64,000 nt of DNA, taken from positions 2,914,001-2,978,000 of the forward strand of contig NZ_CP024011.1 of NCBI RefSeq assembly GCF_002688565.1, given 5' to 3'. How positions within the stretch are numbered: the first letter of the stretch is position 1; each line of letters opens with the position of its first letter. The position numbers and the translations under genes are program-made. Source of the DNA: Acinetobacter sp. LoGeW2-3. Its GTDB lineage: Bacteria > Pseudomonadota > Gammaproteobacteria > Pseudomonadales > Moraxellaceae. The notes under the pieces were generated by a model. That model ran no database searches, was not told the DNA's origin, and worked only from the letters and a program-made list of their open reading frames with translations. Shown here piece after piece: positions 9,921 to 19,554 of this stretch.

Positions 9921-10673
9921 TTAATTCTCAAGTTTTTCTTGCTGAATCTGCTCTGAGGTCTTACCAAACCGACGTTCACGTCCACCAAATACGGCAAACG
10001 CATCATCTAATTCTTCTGTGGTAAATTCTGGCCACAAGGTCTCAGTGAAATACAGTTCCGCATAAGCCGCCTGCCAGAGCAGAAAGTTGGATAAACGGAA
10101 ATCACCACCGGTACGGATTAACAGATCCACAGGCGGTAAATCACTAAGGCTTACATATTGACCAAAGACATCAGTATCAATTGCATCAAGTTCTAATTTA
10201 TTTGTTAAAACATCCGCGGCAATTCGCTTCGCAGCCTGCGCCATATCCCACATACCACCATAACTAATGGCAATTGTGAGCGTCATGCTATCGAACTTAG
10301 CAGTCCTTTCCTCCGCATGCAACATTAAAGCTTGCAGTTCAGGAGATAAACGACTACGGTCGCCGATAAAGCGCAATGCAATATTGAATTTTTCCATACG
10401 CGGTAGCTGTTCATTGATTGTGTCTTCAAGCAATCGCATGAGCAGATCCACTTCAAACTGCGGACGATTCCAGTTTTCACTAGAAAAGGCAAATACAGTT
10501 AAAGCCTGGATATTTCTTTTTCTACAGTGTTCTACAATCGGGTCAAGGACGCTTTTACCTTCACGGTGTCCTTCACCTTTTTGCATCTGATTTTTTTTGG
10601 CAAAACGGTTGTTGCCATCCATGATGATGGCAACATGTTTTGGAAGACGGGGACTTTCTTCAGTAACGGTCAT
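9921..10673 (-). CDS. uppS: Undecaprenyl diphosphate synthase
   Basis: Cis-prenyltransferase adding eight isopentenyl units to farnesyl-PP to make the C55 carrier for peptidoglycan and O-antigen. The 250-residue protein shows AIIMDGNNRFAKK (catalytic Asp19), the FSSENWNRP motif, and the C-terminal RTGGDFRLSNFLLWQAAYAE substrate-binding motif. The usual RIS in that last motif reads RLS here, as in many relatives. It sits 7 bases after frr and 3 before cdsA. Confidence 0.97.
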   Translation of the reverse strand: MTVTEESPRLPKHVAIIMDGNNRFAKKNQMQKGEGHREGKSVLDPIVEHCRKRNIQALTVFAFSSENWNRPQFEVDLLMRLLEDTINEQLPRMEKFNIALRFIGDRSRLSPELQALMLHAEERTAKFDSMTLTIAISYGGMWDMAQAAKRIAADVLTNKLELDAIDTDVFGQYVSLSDLPPVDLLIRTGGDFRLSNFLLWQAAYAELYFTETLWPEFTTEELDDAFAVFGGRERRFGKTSEQIQQEKLEN

Positions 10674-10680
10674 TGATGAA

Positions 10681-11235
10681 TTAGACCTTCATCAATTCAG
10701 CTTCTTTTGCAGCTAAACGTTTGTCAACTTCAGCAACATATTTATCTGTAACTTTCTGGATTTCATCAGAAGCACGACGCTCTTCATCTTCAGAAATTTC
10801 TTTCTCTTTCAATAAAGCTTTGATGTCGCCCAATACATCACGACGGATGTTACGGATTGCAACTTTTGCGTTTTCTGCTTCGTTACGTGCAACTTTTTGC
10901 ATATCACGACGTGTTTCTTCAGTCAATGCAGCCATTGGTACACGGATTGCATCAGCAGTAATCGGGTTAAGGCCCAAATCCGATTCACGGATCGCTTTAT
11001 CGATTGCCGCAACCATTGAACGTTCAAATGGTTGAACCAGCAATGTACGTGAATCTTCAACACCGACGTTGGCAACCTGGTTCAATGGCACGTCAGAGCC
11101 ATAGTAAGGAACCATGACACCGTTCAGAATCGATGGATGCGCACGTCCCGTACGAACTTTTGCAAAACCATGCTCTAACGAGTCAAGTGACTTGTTCATA
11201 CGGTCTTCTGCGTCTTTTTTAAGATCGTTAATCAT
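10681..11235 (-). CDS. frr: Ribosome recycling factor
   Basis: Works with EF-G to split post-termination ribosomes. The 184-residue length is typical. It begins [17 protein letters not shown], has the [10 protein letters not shown] motif of the first helix, and ends with the long [21 protein letters not shown] helix of the three-helix bundle. It is 78 bases downstream of pyrH, the widely conserved pyrH-frr pair. Confidence 0.97.
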   Translation of the reverse strand: MINDLKKDAEDRMNKSLDSLEHGFAKVRTGRAHPSILNGVMVPYYGSDVPLNQVANVGVEDSRTLLVQPFERSMVAAIDKAIRESDLGLNPITADAIRVPMAALTEETRRDMQKVARNEAENAKVAIRNIRRDVLGDIKALLKEKEISEDEERRASDEIQKVTDKYVAEVDKRLAAKEAELMKV

Positions 11236-11304
11236 ATGATCTTCCTTACTTAATTCTAAAAAATGTAATAGCTAAATTTGTGACTAGTATAAATGGCTTG
11301 AAGG

Positions 11305-11330
11305 CTCACGTCATTAATTGGTGACGTGAG
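11305..11330 (-). other. Hairpin spanning the pyrH stop codon
   Basis: CTCACGTCA (11305-11313) pairs perfectly with TGACGTGAG (11322-11330) around an 8-base loop that includes the pyrH stop codon. No T-run follows on the minus strand, so it is not a typical terminator. It may stabilise or process the pyrH-frr message. Confidence 0.5.
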
Positions 11331-12042
11331 TACCCTCTTTTTCACCCATAACAACGGACAATAAAGCACCAGACTTGTTCATATCGAATACTTGTAATGG
11401 CACGTTGTGGTCACGGCATAGGCAGATTGCTGTTAAATCCATCACACCTAGTTTTTCATCAAGCACTTGGTCAAAGGTTAGTGTTTCGTATTTTACTGCA
11501 TCTTCGAATTTGCTTGGGTCTTTGTTGTAAACACCATCAACCTTGGTAGCTTTCAGAATCAGGTCTGCTTCGATTTCAATACCGCGCAAGCAAGCTGCTG
11601 TATCAGTTGTGAAGAATGGGTTACCTGTACCTGCAACGAATACACAAACTTCACCACGAGTCAGGTGACGAATTGCATCACGGCTTGAATAAGATTCTAC
11701 AACTGTGCCAATTGGCAGTGCTGATAGTAAACGTGTCTTGATGTTACGACGTACCAGTGCATCACGTAGCGCCAGACCGTTCATCACAGTTGCCAGCATA
11801 CCCATTTGGTCACCGGTTACACGACCAACCAGACCATCTTTTTGCAATTGGCTACCACGGTACAAGTTACCGCCACCAACAACAATACCAACCTGAACAC
11901 CCAAACCGACCAAGTGCGCAATTGCTAAAGACATCTGGTCAAGGATTGGCGCATCAATACCCATGTCCTTGTTACCAGCAAGCGCTTCACCTGAAAGTTT
12001 CAGCAAAATACGGCCAAAACGCGGCTTTTTAGAATCCAACAT
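11314..12042 (-). CDS. pyrH: UMP kinase PyrH
   Basis: Phosphorylates UMP to UDP; hexameric amino-acid-kinase family member, unrelated to eukaryotic UMP/CMP kinase. The 242-residue protein has [13 protein letters not shown] (phosphate loop), [11 protein letters not shown], and the [17 protein letters not shown] motif. Starts at 12042 or 12045 are both preceded by GGAG (spacing 7 or 4 bases); I prefer 12042. It leads the pyrH-frr-uppS-cdsA run and is 39 bases from rimO. Confidence 0.96.
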   Translation of the reverse strand: MLDSKKPRFGRILLKLSGEALAGNKDMGIDAPILDQMSLAIAHLVGLGVQVGIVVGGGNLYRGSQLQKDGLVGRVTGDQMGMLATVMNGLALRDALVRRNIKTRLLSALPIGTVVESYSSRDAIRHLTRGEVCVFVAGTGNPFFTTDTAACLRGIEIEADLILKATKVDGVYNKDPSKFEDAVKYETLTFDQVLDEKLGVMDLTAICLCRDHNVPLQVFDMNKSGALLSVVMGEKEGTHVTN

Positions 12043-12081
12043 CATCAAACTCCAAATTATTTCATTAATTTTATCTAAGTA

Positions 12082-13425
12082 TTAAGCTGATTTAATCGAA
12101 ATCAGTTTTGCAAACAAGTCATATTCGTCTGCATCGGTAATTTCGACTTCAAGCAAATCACCTGTCTTAATCAGGCTCTTGTCTATATCTTCAACAAATA
12201 CATTACCATCAATCTCTGGTGCATCAGCATAAGAACGCGCCACAGCAACTGGGAATTCTTCTTCCAGATCATCGACTAGCACAGTCATCTTCTGACCGAT
12301 ACGTTTTTGCAGTTTCGCTGCTGAGATCGCTTGCTGAACTTGCATGAAGCGTTCATAACGTTCTTGCTTGATTTCTTCTGGCACGTGATCTGGCAAATCG
12401 TTCGCCGCTGCACCTTCAACTGGTGAATAGGTGAAGCAACCCACGCGATCCAGCTGAGCTTCTTGCAACCAGTCCAGTAGTATTTGGAAGTCTTCTTCGG
12501 TTTCGCCTGGGAAGCCCACCACGAATGTCGAACGGATCACCAGCTCAGGACATTTTTCACGCCATACTTTCAGACGCTCTAATGTATTTTCACTGTGCGC
12601 AGGACGCTTCATCAGCTTCAATACTTTAGGGCTTGCGTGCTGGAATGGAATATCCAGATAAGGCAGAGTTTTGCCTTGTGCCATCAGGTCAATGACTGCA
12701 TCCACATGTGGATATGGGTAGACATAGTGCAGACGCACCCAGATGCCTAACTGACCCAGTGCTTCACACATGTCATAGAATTTGGTTTTAACTGGCTGGC
12801 CGTTCCAGAAATCCAGCTTGTATTTGGTATCTACACCATAAGCAGAAGTATCTTGGGAGATCACGAGTACTTCTTTGACACCAGCACGTTTTAGCGCTGC
12901 AGCTTCTTCAAGCACAGAACCGACTGGACGCGATACTAAATCACCACGCATGCTTGGGATAATGCAGAAAGTACAACGGTGGTTACAGCCTTCTGATATT
13001 TTCAAGTACGCATAGTGTTTCGGAGTAAGACGAATGCCTTGCTCAGGGACTAAATCAATAAATGGATTGTGTTTTGGCGGTTCAGGGACATATTCATGCA
13101 CCGCATCCATGACTTCTTCATATGCCGCAGCACCTGTCACTTTCAGGACATTTGGGTGCATTTGGCGAATCTTGTCTTCGTCTTTACCTAGACAACCTGT
13201 TACGATAACACGACCATTCGAGCTCATCGCTTCACCGATGGCGTCTAGAGACTCTTGTACTGCAGATTCAATAAAACCACAGGTGTTTACAACTACTAAA
13301 TCAGCACCGTCATAATCCGATGCGACATCATAACCTTCAGTTTTCAACTGAGTTAAAATTCGTTCAGAATCTACCAATGCCTTAGGACAACCTAAAGAAA
13401 CAAAACCGACTTTGGGGGACTTCAT
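12082..13425 (-). CDS. rimO: Ribosomal protein S12 methylthiotransferase RimO
   Basis: Radical-SAM enzyme that adds a beta-methylthio group to the conserved Asp of ribosomal protein S12. The 447-residue protein has the three expected domains: an N-terminal UPF0004 cluster-binding domain ([24 protein letters not shown] cysteines), the radical-SAM core with CNHRCTFC, and a C-terminal TRAM domain. [10 protein letters not shown] separates RimO from MiaB. The start at 13425 ([12 protein letters not shown]) fits the family; five further in-frame codons upstream are not needed. Confidence 0.96.
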   Translation of the reverse strand: MKSPKVGFVSLGCPKALVDSERILTQLKTEGYDVASDYDGADLVVVNTCGFIESAVQESLDAIGEAMSSNGRVIVTGCLGKDEDKIRQMHPNVLKVTGAAAYEEVMDAVHEYVPEPPKHNPFIDLVPEQGIRLTPKHYAYLKISEGCNHRCTFCIIPSMRGDLVSRPVGSVLEEAAALKRAGVKEVLVISQDTSAYGVDTKYKLDFWNGQPVKTKFYDMCEALGQLGIWVRLHYVYPYPHVDAVIDLMAQGKTLPYLDIPFQHASPKVLKLMKRPAHSENTLERLKVWREKCPELVIRSTFVVGFPGETEEDFQILLDWLQEAQLDRVGCFTYSPVEGAAANDLPDHVPEEIKQERYERFMQVQQAISAAKLQKRIGQKMTVLVDDLEEEFPVAVARSYADAPEIDGNVFVEDIDKSLIKTGDLLEVEITDADEYDLFAKLISIKSA

Positions 13426-13507
13426 GAATCTGCGCTCCACTAGAATGCGCGTATTGTATGTCTTTTCGAAACATAAAAACAGTTGAAATGGCGACTGATT
13501 ACATCAA

Positions 13508-13559
13508 GCACCAAAATAAAGCCATAAAATATTCAATATAATTATACACGCACCAAAAT
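13508..13559 (+). promoter_or_regulatory. Paired NtrC-like half-sites upstream of ntrBC
   Basis: The decamer GCACCAAAAT occurs twice, at 13508-13517 and 13550-13559, 42 bases apart (about four helical turns). GCACCA is the half-site of the enteric NtrC consensus (GCACCA then an inverted TGGTGC); the inverted partner is not present in full. The sites lie 115-170 bases upstream of a sigma-54-type promoter, a normal enhancer distance. The role is inferred. Confidence 0.45.
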
Positions 13560-13671
13560 TGAACATTTATGATTTACACACTGTTTTTTATCAGCTATAC
13601 CATTAGTGAATCATGCATCTTCATGACTCCACTTCTATTTCATTGCAATAATTTAGGGATTATTTAAAAAG

Positions 13672-13688
13672 TTGGCGTGCATTTTGCT
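13672..13688 (+). promoter_or_regulatory. Sigma-54-type promoter of ntrBC
   Basis: TTGGCGTGCATTTTGCT carries the -24 GG (13674-13675) and -12 GC (13686-13687) at the exact 12-base spacing of RpoN promoters (consensus TGGCAC-N5-TTGC). The predicted transcript start is near 13699, 78 bases before the chosen ntrB start. Confidence 0.65.
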
Positions 13689-13776
13689 TAATGTGCATCA
13701 AATGAGAACTTAAGACTTTAAATTTTGCTTTATGAAGATGCCATTGCGCTATTTTAATACAGGAAAACCACCGCTA

Positions 13777-14886
13777 ATGGATCAGCCCCTTTCCATCGAC
13801 TATCGCCTTCTGGTGGACAACCTGACCACTGCTGTCATGCTAGTTGATAGCAACCTGAATATCTATTATTTGAATACTGCCTGCGAGGCAATGTTTGATA
13901 TCAGCTTGTTACGCGCGTCTGGCACACCAGTATTAAACATCCTGCAAGCACCTACAGATGAGTTCAATACTGAAGAATCGCTGTATAACACGCTGCATAC
14001 TGGACAACCCTATACTCGCCGTGAGGCGACGATTATCGTCAACTTTAAAGATATTCATGTGGATTACACGGTTTCTCTACTCAATGCAGGCAAACCTCAC
14101 CATCCTTTACTCCTGATTGAACTAAATCAGCGTGACCGCATGCTGAAAATCTCGCGTGAAGAAAACTATATCCAGCAACATCAGGTCGCTCGCCAGTTGA
14201 TTCGCGGTGTCGCACACGAAATTAAAAACCCGCTTGGTGGTATTCGTGGTGCAACACAGCTTCTAGCACGTAGCCTAGATGATCCAAAATATAAAGAATT
14301 TACCGACATCATTATCAGTGAAGTAGATCGCCTGAGAAATCTGGCGGATAGTATGCTGGGATCGCGTCAATTACCAAGTTATGAAATGGTCAATGTGCAT
14401 GAGCCGCTAGAACGTGTCCGCTCACTGATTGTAAATCAGACCAAAAAGAAAATTAAAATCACCCGGGACTATGACTTGTCCTTACCAGAAGTTTTGGCAG
14501 ACCGGGATCAACTGATTCAAGTCATGCTAAACATCTGCGTCAATGCAGTTCAGGCGATGACTGAAAATAAAGATTTCTTTGTCGAGCATCAGCCTGAACT
14601 GGTGTTAAGAACCCGGATCCAGCGTTTATATACCATTAATGGCGTAATACATCGCTCAGTAGTACGTATTGACATTGAAGACAATGGTCCGGGCGTTCCA
14701 GACGATATTATTGAAGCCGTTTTCTACCCACTTGTGACCAGCCGCGCCAAAGGAACCGGCCTGGGCCTCAGTATTGCTCAAAATATAATGCACCAACATA
14801 ACGGAATGATTGAATGCCAGTCAGTTCCAGGAAAAACCGTATTTAGCTTATTTTTACCTTGGGAGTCAGATCATGTCGCGAAATAA
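13777..14886 (+). CDS. glnL: Nitrogen regulation sensor histidine kinase NtrB (GlnL)
   Basis: Cytoplasmic sensor kinase that, governed by PII, phosphorylates or dephosphorylates NtrC. The 369-residue protein has an N-terminal PAS domain (about 5-110, LVDSNLNIYYLN), the H-box GVAHEIKNPLGGIRG with the phospho-acceptor His near residue 147, and an HATPase domain with an N-box (NICVNAVQA), DNGPGVP and GTGLGLSIAQN. There is no transmembrane segment, as expected. The start at 13777 has AGGA 12 bases upstream; an earlier in-frame ATG (13732) has no recognisable ribosome site. The gene overlaps ntrC by 14 bases. Confidence 0.94.
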   Translation: MDQPLSIDYRLLVDNLTTAVMLVDSNLNIYYLNTACEAMFDISLLRASGTPVLNILQAPTDEFNTEESLYNTLHTGQPYTRREATIIVNFKDIHVDYTVSLLNAGKPHHPLLLIELNQRDRMLKISREENYIQQHQVARQLIRGVAHEIKNPLGGIRGATQLLARSLDDPKYKEFTDIIISEVDRLRNLADSMLGSRQLPSYEMVNVHEPLERVRSLIVNQTKKKIKITRDYDLSLPEVLADRDQLIQVMLNICVNAVQAMTENKDFFVEHQPELVLRTRIQRLYTINGVIHRSVVRIDIEDNGPGVPDDIIEAVFYPLVTSRAKGTGLGLSIAQNIMHQHNGMIECQSVPGKTVFSLFLPWESDHVAK

Positions 14887-16345
14887 AATATGGGTGATTG
14901 ATGACGATCGTGCCATGCGTTGGGTACTAGAAAAAACATTCAAAGAAGAAGGTTTCGACGTCACCAGTTTTGAAGAAGCCCAGTCAGCACTTGATCAGTT
15001 GGGTGTGGATGCACCAGATGTGATCCTGACCGATATCCGTATGCCGGGTATCGACGGTCTGACCTTTTTGGGTAAAGTGAAAAATACCAATCCTGATCTG
15101 CCTGTCATTATTATGACAGCGCACTCGGATCTAGAATCTGCAGTGTCGAGTTATCAGACGGGTGCATTTGAGTATTTGCCAAAACCCTTCGATATTGATG
15201 AAGCGCTAGCATTGGTAAATCGTGCCATCCTGCACATCACCAAATTACAACAGCAGGAATCTGCGAAAGCAGCGCCTACGATTCAATCGACTGAAATAAT
15301 CGGTGAATCACCTGCGATGCAGGAAGTTTTCCGTGCCATTGGCCGTTTGTCTCAGTCGCATATCACAGTGCTGATTAATGGTGAATCAGGTACCGGTAAA
15401 GAACTGGTAGCTCATGCCCTGCACCGCCATTCACCACGTAGCAATAAGCCGTTTATTGCATTGAACATGGCGGCAATTCCAAAAGACCTGATCGAGACTG
15501 AATTATTCGGTCATGAGAAAGGTGCTTTCACAGGCGCGAATACACAACGTCAAGGCCGTTTCGAACAGGCTAATGGCGGCACGCTGTTCCTGGATGAAAT
15601 TGGTGATATGCCATTTGAAACCCAGACACGTTTACTACGTGTATTGGCAGATGGTGAGTTCTACCGTGTCGGCGGTCATATTCCGGTAAAAGTTGATGTG
15701 CGAATCGTGGCAGCAACGCATCAGGATCTGGAAAAGCTGGTGCATGATGGCCGCTTCCGTGAAGACTTATATCACCGTCTGAATGTGATCCGTATTCATA
15801 TTCCGAAACTGGCACATCGTTCTGAAGATATCCCAATGCTGGCGCAGCACTTCCTGGCGCGTGCAGGAAAAGAACTCGGTGTCAATCCGAAGATTCTGCG
15901 TCCTGAAACTCAGGAATATATGCAGAAGCTGCCTTGGCAAGGGAATGTACGTCAGCTAGAAAACACCTGTCGCTGGTTAACTGTGATGATCACAGGTCGT
16001 GAAGTCTATCCTGAAGACTTACCACCTGAATTGAAACAGATTCCAATTCAGCAAGACAACGGCGCACCAATTCCAAATCTGAATCAGGTTGCACCACATC
16101 ATTGGGATGAGTTACTCAATCAATGGGCGATTCAAAAGCTGAAAAATGGCGAGATGAAGATTCTGGACATTGCAACACCAATGTTTGAGCGCACACTGAT
16201 CAATGCTGCACTTCAGCAAACCCGTGGCCGTAAACGCCATGCAGCTGAGCTACTTGGCTGGGGTCGTAATACCCTTACCCGTAAGCTGAAAGAGCTAGGC
16301 ATGGACAGTGCTGATGATGACGTCGAAGAAGAAGTTGAAGGTTAA
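14873..16345 (+). CDS. glnG: Nitrogen regulation response regulator NtrC (GlnG)
   Basis: Sigma-54-dependent activator of nitrogen-scavenging genes. The 490-residue protein has a receiver domain with phospho-acceptor Asp54 (VILTDIRMPG), an AAA+ domain with Walker A GESGTGKE, the sigma-54 contact loop GAFTGA and Walker B GGTLFLDEIGD, and a C-terminal Fis-type helix-turn-helix (RKRHAAELLGWGRNTLTRKL). The start at 14873 (MSRNKIWVIDDD) lies inside the end of ntrB and indicates coupling. It is followed by a good terminator. Confidence 0.96.
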   Translation: MSRNKIWVIDDDRAMRWVLEKTFKEEGFDVTSFEEAQSALDQLGVDAPDVILTDIRMPGIDGLTFLGKVKNTNPDLPVIIMTAHSDLESAVSSYQTGAFEYLPKPFDIDEALALVNRAILHITKLQQQESAKAAPTIQSTEIIGESPAMQEVFRAIGRLSQSHITVLINGESGTGKELVAHALHRHSPRSNKPFIALNMAAIPKDLIETELFGHEKGAFTGANTQRQGRFEQANGGTLFLDEIGDMPFETQTRLLRVLADGEFYRVGGHIPVKVDVRIVAATHQDLEKLVHDGRFREDLYHRLNVIRIHIPKLAHRSEDIPMLAQHFLARAGKELGVNPKILRPETQEYMQKLPWQGNVRQLENTCRWLTVMITGREVYPEDLPPELKQIPIQQDNGAPIPNLNQVAPHHWDELLNQWAIQKLKNGEMKILDIATPMFERTLINAALQQTRGRKRHAAELLGWGRNTLTRKLKELGMDSADDDVEEEVEG

Positions 16346-16363
16346 TTTTTATAGTTAGCATTT

Positions 16364-16395
16364 AAAAAAAGCGCCAATTGATTTGGCGCTTTTTT
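16364..16395. terminator. Bidirectional terminator after ntrC
   Basis: GCGCCAA (16371-16377) pairs with TTGGCGC (16383-16389), flanked by A7 and T6. It serves ntrC on + and the convergent CPHC gene on -. Confidence 0.88.
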
Positions 16396-16406
16396 CATTT
16401 TGAGAT

Positions 16407-16733
16407 TTAAGCAGTAAGTCCGATGTAACGTGAATAACCTTCCACACCCAGATCAGACTTTAAGATGATAAATTCCGGATAAGTACTTGCTGTTAGTTCT
16501 GCAAACATATTTAGCTGGTCATCATTCGCATGCAAATCATCAACTGTATGCTGCATGGTCTGCTCAAACTCATCAGTGATATATTCAAAGCCAATATCCA
16601 TGGCAATAAACAAAGTATGCTCACATGGCTGGATATATTGTTCTTCTTGCCAATTAATAATCTCTTGATAGCAATGTGGGCAAGCGATATTGTCAGTGGC
16701 TTGGATGTCGAGTTCTACAAGTTGATATGGCAT
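16407..16733 (-). CDS. Uncharacterised CPHC-containing small protein
   Basis: I do not recognise a named family. The 108-residue acidic, probably cytosolic protein has no signal peptide. A CPHC motif near residue 18 and a later CEH (PCEHTLF, residues 36-40) could bind a metal or be redox-active. The rest is rich in Asp, Glu and aromatic residues, with one sensible ATG at 16733. It stands alone between ntrC and mnmG, convergent to ntrC with a shared terminator. A regular frame, normal composition and terminator placement support a real gene; function unknown. Confidence 0.75.
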   Translation of the reverse strand: MPYQLVELDIQATDNIACPHCYQEIINWQEEQYIQPCEHTLFIAMDIGFEYITDEFEQTMQHTVDDLHANDDQLNMFAELTASTYPEFIILKSDLGVEGYSRYIGLTA

Positions 16734-16803
16734 CTTTAATGTCTAAATTCAGGACTTTCATTATTTTAACAAACGATTGAATATGAAATCTAATCATTAT
16801 GAC

Positions 16804-16832
16804 TTTCTCTCTCCTTTTAGGAGAGGGTCAGG
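16804..16832. repeat. REP-like hairpin remnant
   Basis: CTCTCC-TTTT-AGGAGAG followed by GGTCAGGC forms a short GC-rich hairpin in an otherwise AT-rich spacer. It resembles the head of the CTCTCC...GGAGAGGGTCAGGG repeats scattered through many proteobacterial genomes. Only one copy is seen here. Confidence 0.4.
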
Positions 16833-16895
16833 CAGCGGTCTACTTATAAGTAAAATAAATCCCACCACACAACTTTCATAAAAATAATTTGCCAT

Positions 16896-16923
16896 AAAAA
16901 ACCCGCACTCAGCGGGTTTTTTT
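16896..16923 (-). terminator. Terminator after mnmG
   Basis: CCCGC (16902-16906) pairs with GCGGG (16912-16916), flanked by A and T runs on both sides. It lies 15 bases beyond the mnmG stop. Confidence 0.85.
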
Positions 16924-16937
16924 ATTACTTTAAAATC

Positions 16938-18818
16938 TTAAGCAGATTTTTTCGCTTGAGCATTCTTACGAATAGTAATCATCACCAATTGAACTGCTGC
17001 TGGTGTTACACCCGGAATACGACTTGCTTGAGCAAGTGTTTCAGGACGAATATCTTTTAACTTCAATGTGATTTCACGAGAAAGACCAGATACCACATCG
17101 TAATCAAAATCAGCAGGAATCTTGGTTTCTTCCAGACGTTTCATTTGTGCCACGTCTTGATGCTGACGGTTGATATAACCTTCGTATTTCACCGCAATCT
17201 CAATCTGATCACCAACTTGTGCTGAAACTTCAGAACCAGTCAATTCAGCAATTTGAGCAAATGTAATGTTTGGACGTTTCAGCAAATCAATCGCAGAACA
17301 TTCTTTAGAAAGATCAGCACCAGTCATTTCCACGAACTTTTTACCCATTGAGTTGTTTGGCGCAGCCCAAAGGTGTTGCAAACGACCTGTTTCTTTCTCT
17401 ACAGCTTCCATTTTTTCACAGTAAGCTGCCCAACGTTCATCATCTACCAGACCCATTTCACGTCCAATTGGTGTTAAACGTTGATCCGCATTGTCTTCAC
17501 GCAGCATCAAACGATATTCCGCACGTGAAGTAAACATACGGTACGGTTCTTTGGTACCCAAAGTAATCAGGTCATCAACCAGCACACCCATGTACGCTTC
17601 ATCACGTTTTGGTGTCCATTGTTCTTGATCCCATGCACGGCGTGCAGCGTTCAGACCTGCAAGCAAACCTTGAGCACCCGCTTCTTCATAACCTGTTGTA
17701 CCATTGATCTGACCAGCAAAATACAAGTTATTGATCGCTTTAGTTTCAAGTGTGAATTTCAACGCTTGGGGGTTGAAATAATCGTACTCAATTGCATAAC
17801 CTGGACGAAGAATGTGTGCATTCTCCATACCACGGATTGAGCGTACTAATTCAAACTGAACATCAAATGGCAATGAAGTAGAAATACCATTTGGATAAAG
17901 CTCATGCGTATCCAGACCTTCAGGCTCAAGGAATACTTGATGTGAGTCTTTATCAGCAAATTTATGAATTTTGTCTTCAATCGATGGGCAGTAACGTGGA
18001 CCTACACCTTCAATCACACCTGTGTACATTGGTGAACGGTCTAAACCGCCACGGATAATATCATGGGTACGTTCATTGGTATGCGTGATATAGCAGTTTA
18101 CTTGCTCTGGATGCATGGATGCATCACCCATGAATGACATGGTTGGAGATGGAAAATCACCCGGCTGTGGTGTCATCACAGAGAAATCTACTGAACGCGC
18201 ATCAATACGTGGTGGCGTACCCGTTTTTAAACGACCTACAGGCAAGTTTAATTCACGTAAACGATGTGCCAATGAAATTGATGGAGGATCACCGGCACGA
18301 CCACCTGAAGCATTGTTTAGACCGATGTGAATCACACCACCTAAGAAGGTACCAGCAGTTAACACCACAGTTTTCGCATCAAAGCGAATACCCATTTGGG
18401 TCACTACACCTTTAACGGTATCGCCTTCAACAATCAGGTCATCTGCCGCTTGCTGAAAAATATCCAGGTTCGCTTGATTTTCTAAAGTCTCACGAATCGC
18501 CGCTTTATAGCGTACACGATCCGCCTGCGCACGTGTTGCACGTACCGCAGCACCTTTACGTGAGTTCAGGATACGGAACTGGATACCACCTTTATCAGCA
18601 GCAAGTGCCATGGCACCGCCTAAGGCATCAATTTCACGTACTAAGTGCGATTTACCAATACCACCGATGGCCGGGTTACAGCTCATCTGCCCTAAAGTCT
18701 CAATGTTGTGAGTTAAGAGTAAAGTCTGTCGACCCATACGTGCTGCAGCCAATGCTGCTTCCGTACCTGCGTGACCGCCACCGATAACAATGACATCGTA
18801 TACTTTAGGATAGTGCAT
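16938..18818 (-). CDS. mnmG: tRNA uridine-5-carboxymethylaminomethyl modification enzyme MnmG (GidA)
   Basis: FAD-dependent partner of MnmE that makes cmnm5U34 in tRNAs reading two-fold degenerate codons. The 626-residue length is typical. The N-terminal dinucleotide-binding motif is [19 protein letters not shown], followed by the family motifs [29 protein letters not shown] and YCPSIEDKI, and a C-terminal helical domain for MnmE and tRNA. The start at 18818 ([15 protein letters not shown]) is chosen; thirteen upstream codons read as unrelated hydrophobic sequence. mnmE is not nearby. Confidence 0.97.
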   Translation of the reverse strand: MHYPKVYDVIVIGGGHAGTEAALAAARMGRQTLLLTHNIETLGQMSCNPAIGGIGKSHLVREIDALGGAMALAADKGGIQFRILNSRKGAAVRATRAQADRVRYKAAIRETLENQANLDIFQQAADDLIVEGDTVKGVVTQMGIRFDAKTVVLTAGTFLGGVIHIGLNNASGGRAGDPPSISLAHRLRELNLPVGRLKTGTPPRIDARSVDFSVMTPQPGDFPSPTMSFMGDASMHPEQVNCYITHTNERTHDIIRGGLDRSPMYTGVIEGVGPRYCPSIEDKIHKFADKDSHQVFLEPEGLDTHELYPNGISTSLPFDVQFELVRSIRGMENAHILRPGYAIEYDYFNPQALKFTLETKAINNLYFAGQINGTTGYEEAGAQGLLAGLNAARRAWDQEQWTPKRDEAYMGVLVDDLITLGTKEPYRMFTSRAEYRLMLREDNADQRLTPIGREMGLVDDERWAAYCEKMEAVEKETGRLQHLWAAPNNSMGKKFVEMTGADLSKECSAIDLLKRPNITFAQIAELTGSEVSAQVGDQIEIAVKYEGYINRQHQDVAQMKRLEETKIPADFDYDVVSGLSREITLKLKDIRPETLAQASRIPGVTPAAVQLVMITIRKNAQAKKSA

Positions 18819-18855
18819 AGTGGTAAATAGAGAGATAGAAAAAGGATAGCTGAAC

Positions 18856-18886
18856 ATTATAGCAAACTTCGCTCCAAAGTTGACAA
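18856..18886 (-). promoter_or_regulatory. Predicted sigma-70 promoter of mnmG
   Basis: On the minus strand TTGTCA (18886-18881) and TATAAT (18861-18856) are 19 bases apart. The long spacer is offset by an extended -10 (TGC directly before TATAAT). The predicted start is about 30 bases before the mnmG ATG. Confidence 0.55.
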
Positions 18887-19083
18887 ATTCAGTGGAATTA
18901 ATTCATTGAAGACCGAACCCATTTTTATAAACATTATTAATTGTCACTTAATCTTTCATTTGTTAGCAAAACATCGATAAATCAATACATAGAGCTTGTA
19001 TTTGTTACCTGATTTCAATTGTGTGCAGCTGTGTATTTTCTAAGATGTAACTTTGACGCTCGCGAAGAAAAAAGGTGAAACAC

Positions 19084-19428
19084 ATGGATAAGAAAATATT
19101 ATTTTCAATAATACTCGGTGCACTATCAGTTACAGGTATGGCAACTGCGAATGATAAAGTTGCCAAAATTTATAATCCGGATCTGTATCAGAAAGTCTGT
19201 AAAGGCAAATCTGCTGGCGATGCCGTAACTTTTGCTCATCGTGGCATCATCTGGAACGGAACCTGTGAACCGCAGTTTTTCTCTAACTCCAAAACTGGCT
19301 TAATGGGCGATGAAGCAGAAATCTATAGCGCTTGTCAGGAAGCTTCTGGAAATACCACAACCACCATTAATGGTCAGGAAGTGAGTGGTAAATGTGCTCT
19401 AGGCTTTGCCCCACCTCGACCTAAATAA
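19084..19428 (+). CDS. Small secreted four-cysteine protein, unknown function
   Basis: I do not recognise a characterised family. The 114-residue protein has a clear signal peptide (MDKKILFSIILGALSVTGMATA, cleaved before NDK), so the mature form is about 92 residues in the periplasm or outside. It holds four cysteines (in VCKGKSA, NGTCEP, YSACQE, GKCALG), which suggests two disulfides. The start at 19084 has AAGG 8 bases upstream; a GTG three codons earlier overlaps that ribosome site. It has its own hairpin terminator and no operon partner. Confidence 0.78.
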   Translation: MDKKILFSIILGALSVTGMATANDKVAKIYNPDLYQKVCKGKSAGDAVTFAHRGIIWNGTCEPQFFSNSKTGLMGDEAEIYSACQEASGNTTTTINGQEVSGKCALGFAPPRPK

Positions 19429-19453
19429 ATCTTTAAAAAGCACCAGGCTAATA

Positions 19454-19484
19454 AATGGGCAAAACTTAGGTTTTGCCCATTTTC
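19454..19484 (+). terminator. Terminator after the small secreted protein gene
   Basis: AATGGGCAAAAC (19454-19465) pairs perfectly with GTTTTGCCCATT (19470-19481) around TTAG, followed by a short T-run. Confidence 0.88.
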
Positions 19485-19554
19485 TATTGATTATTTAATA
19501 ATTTAAGTTAAACTGAATTTAAAACTGAAGATCCAATAATAAAAAGGACATTGT

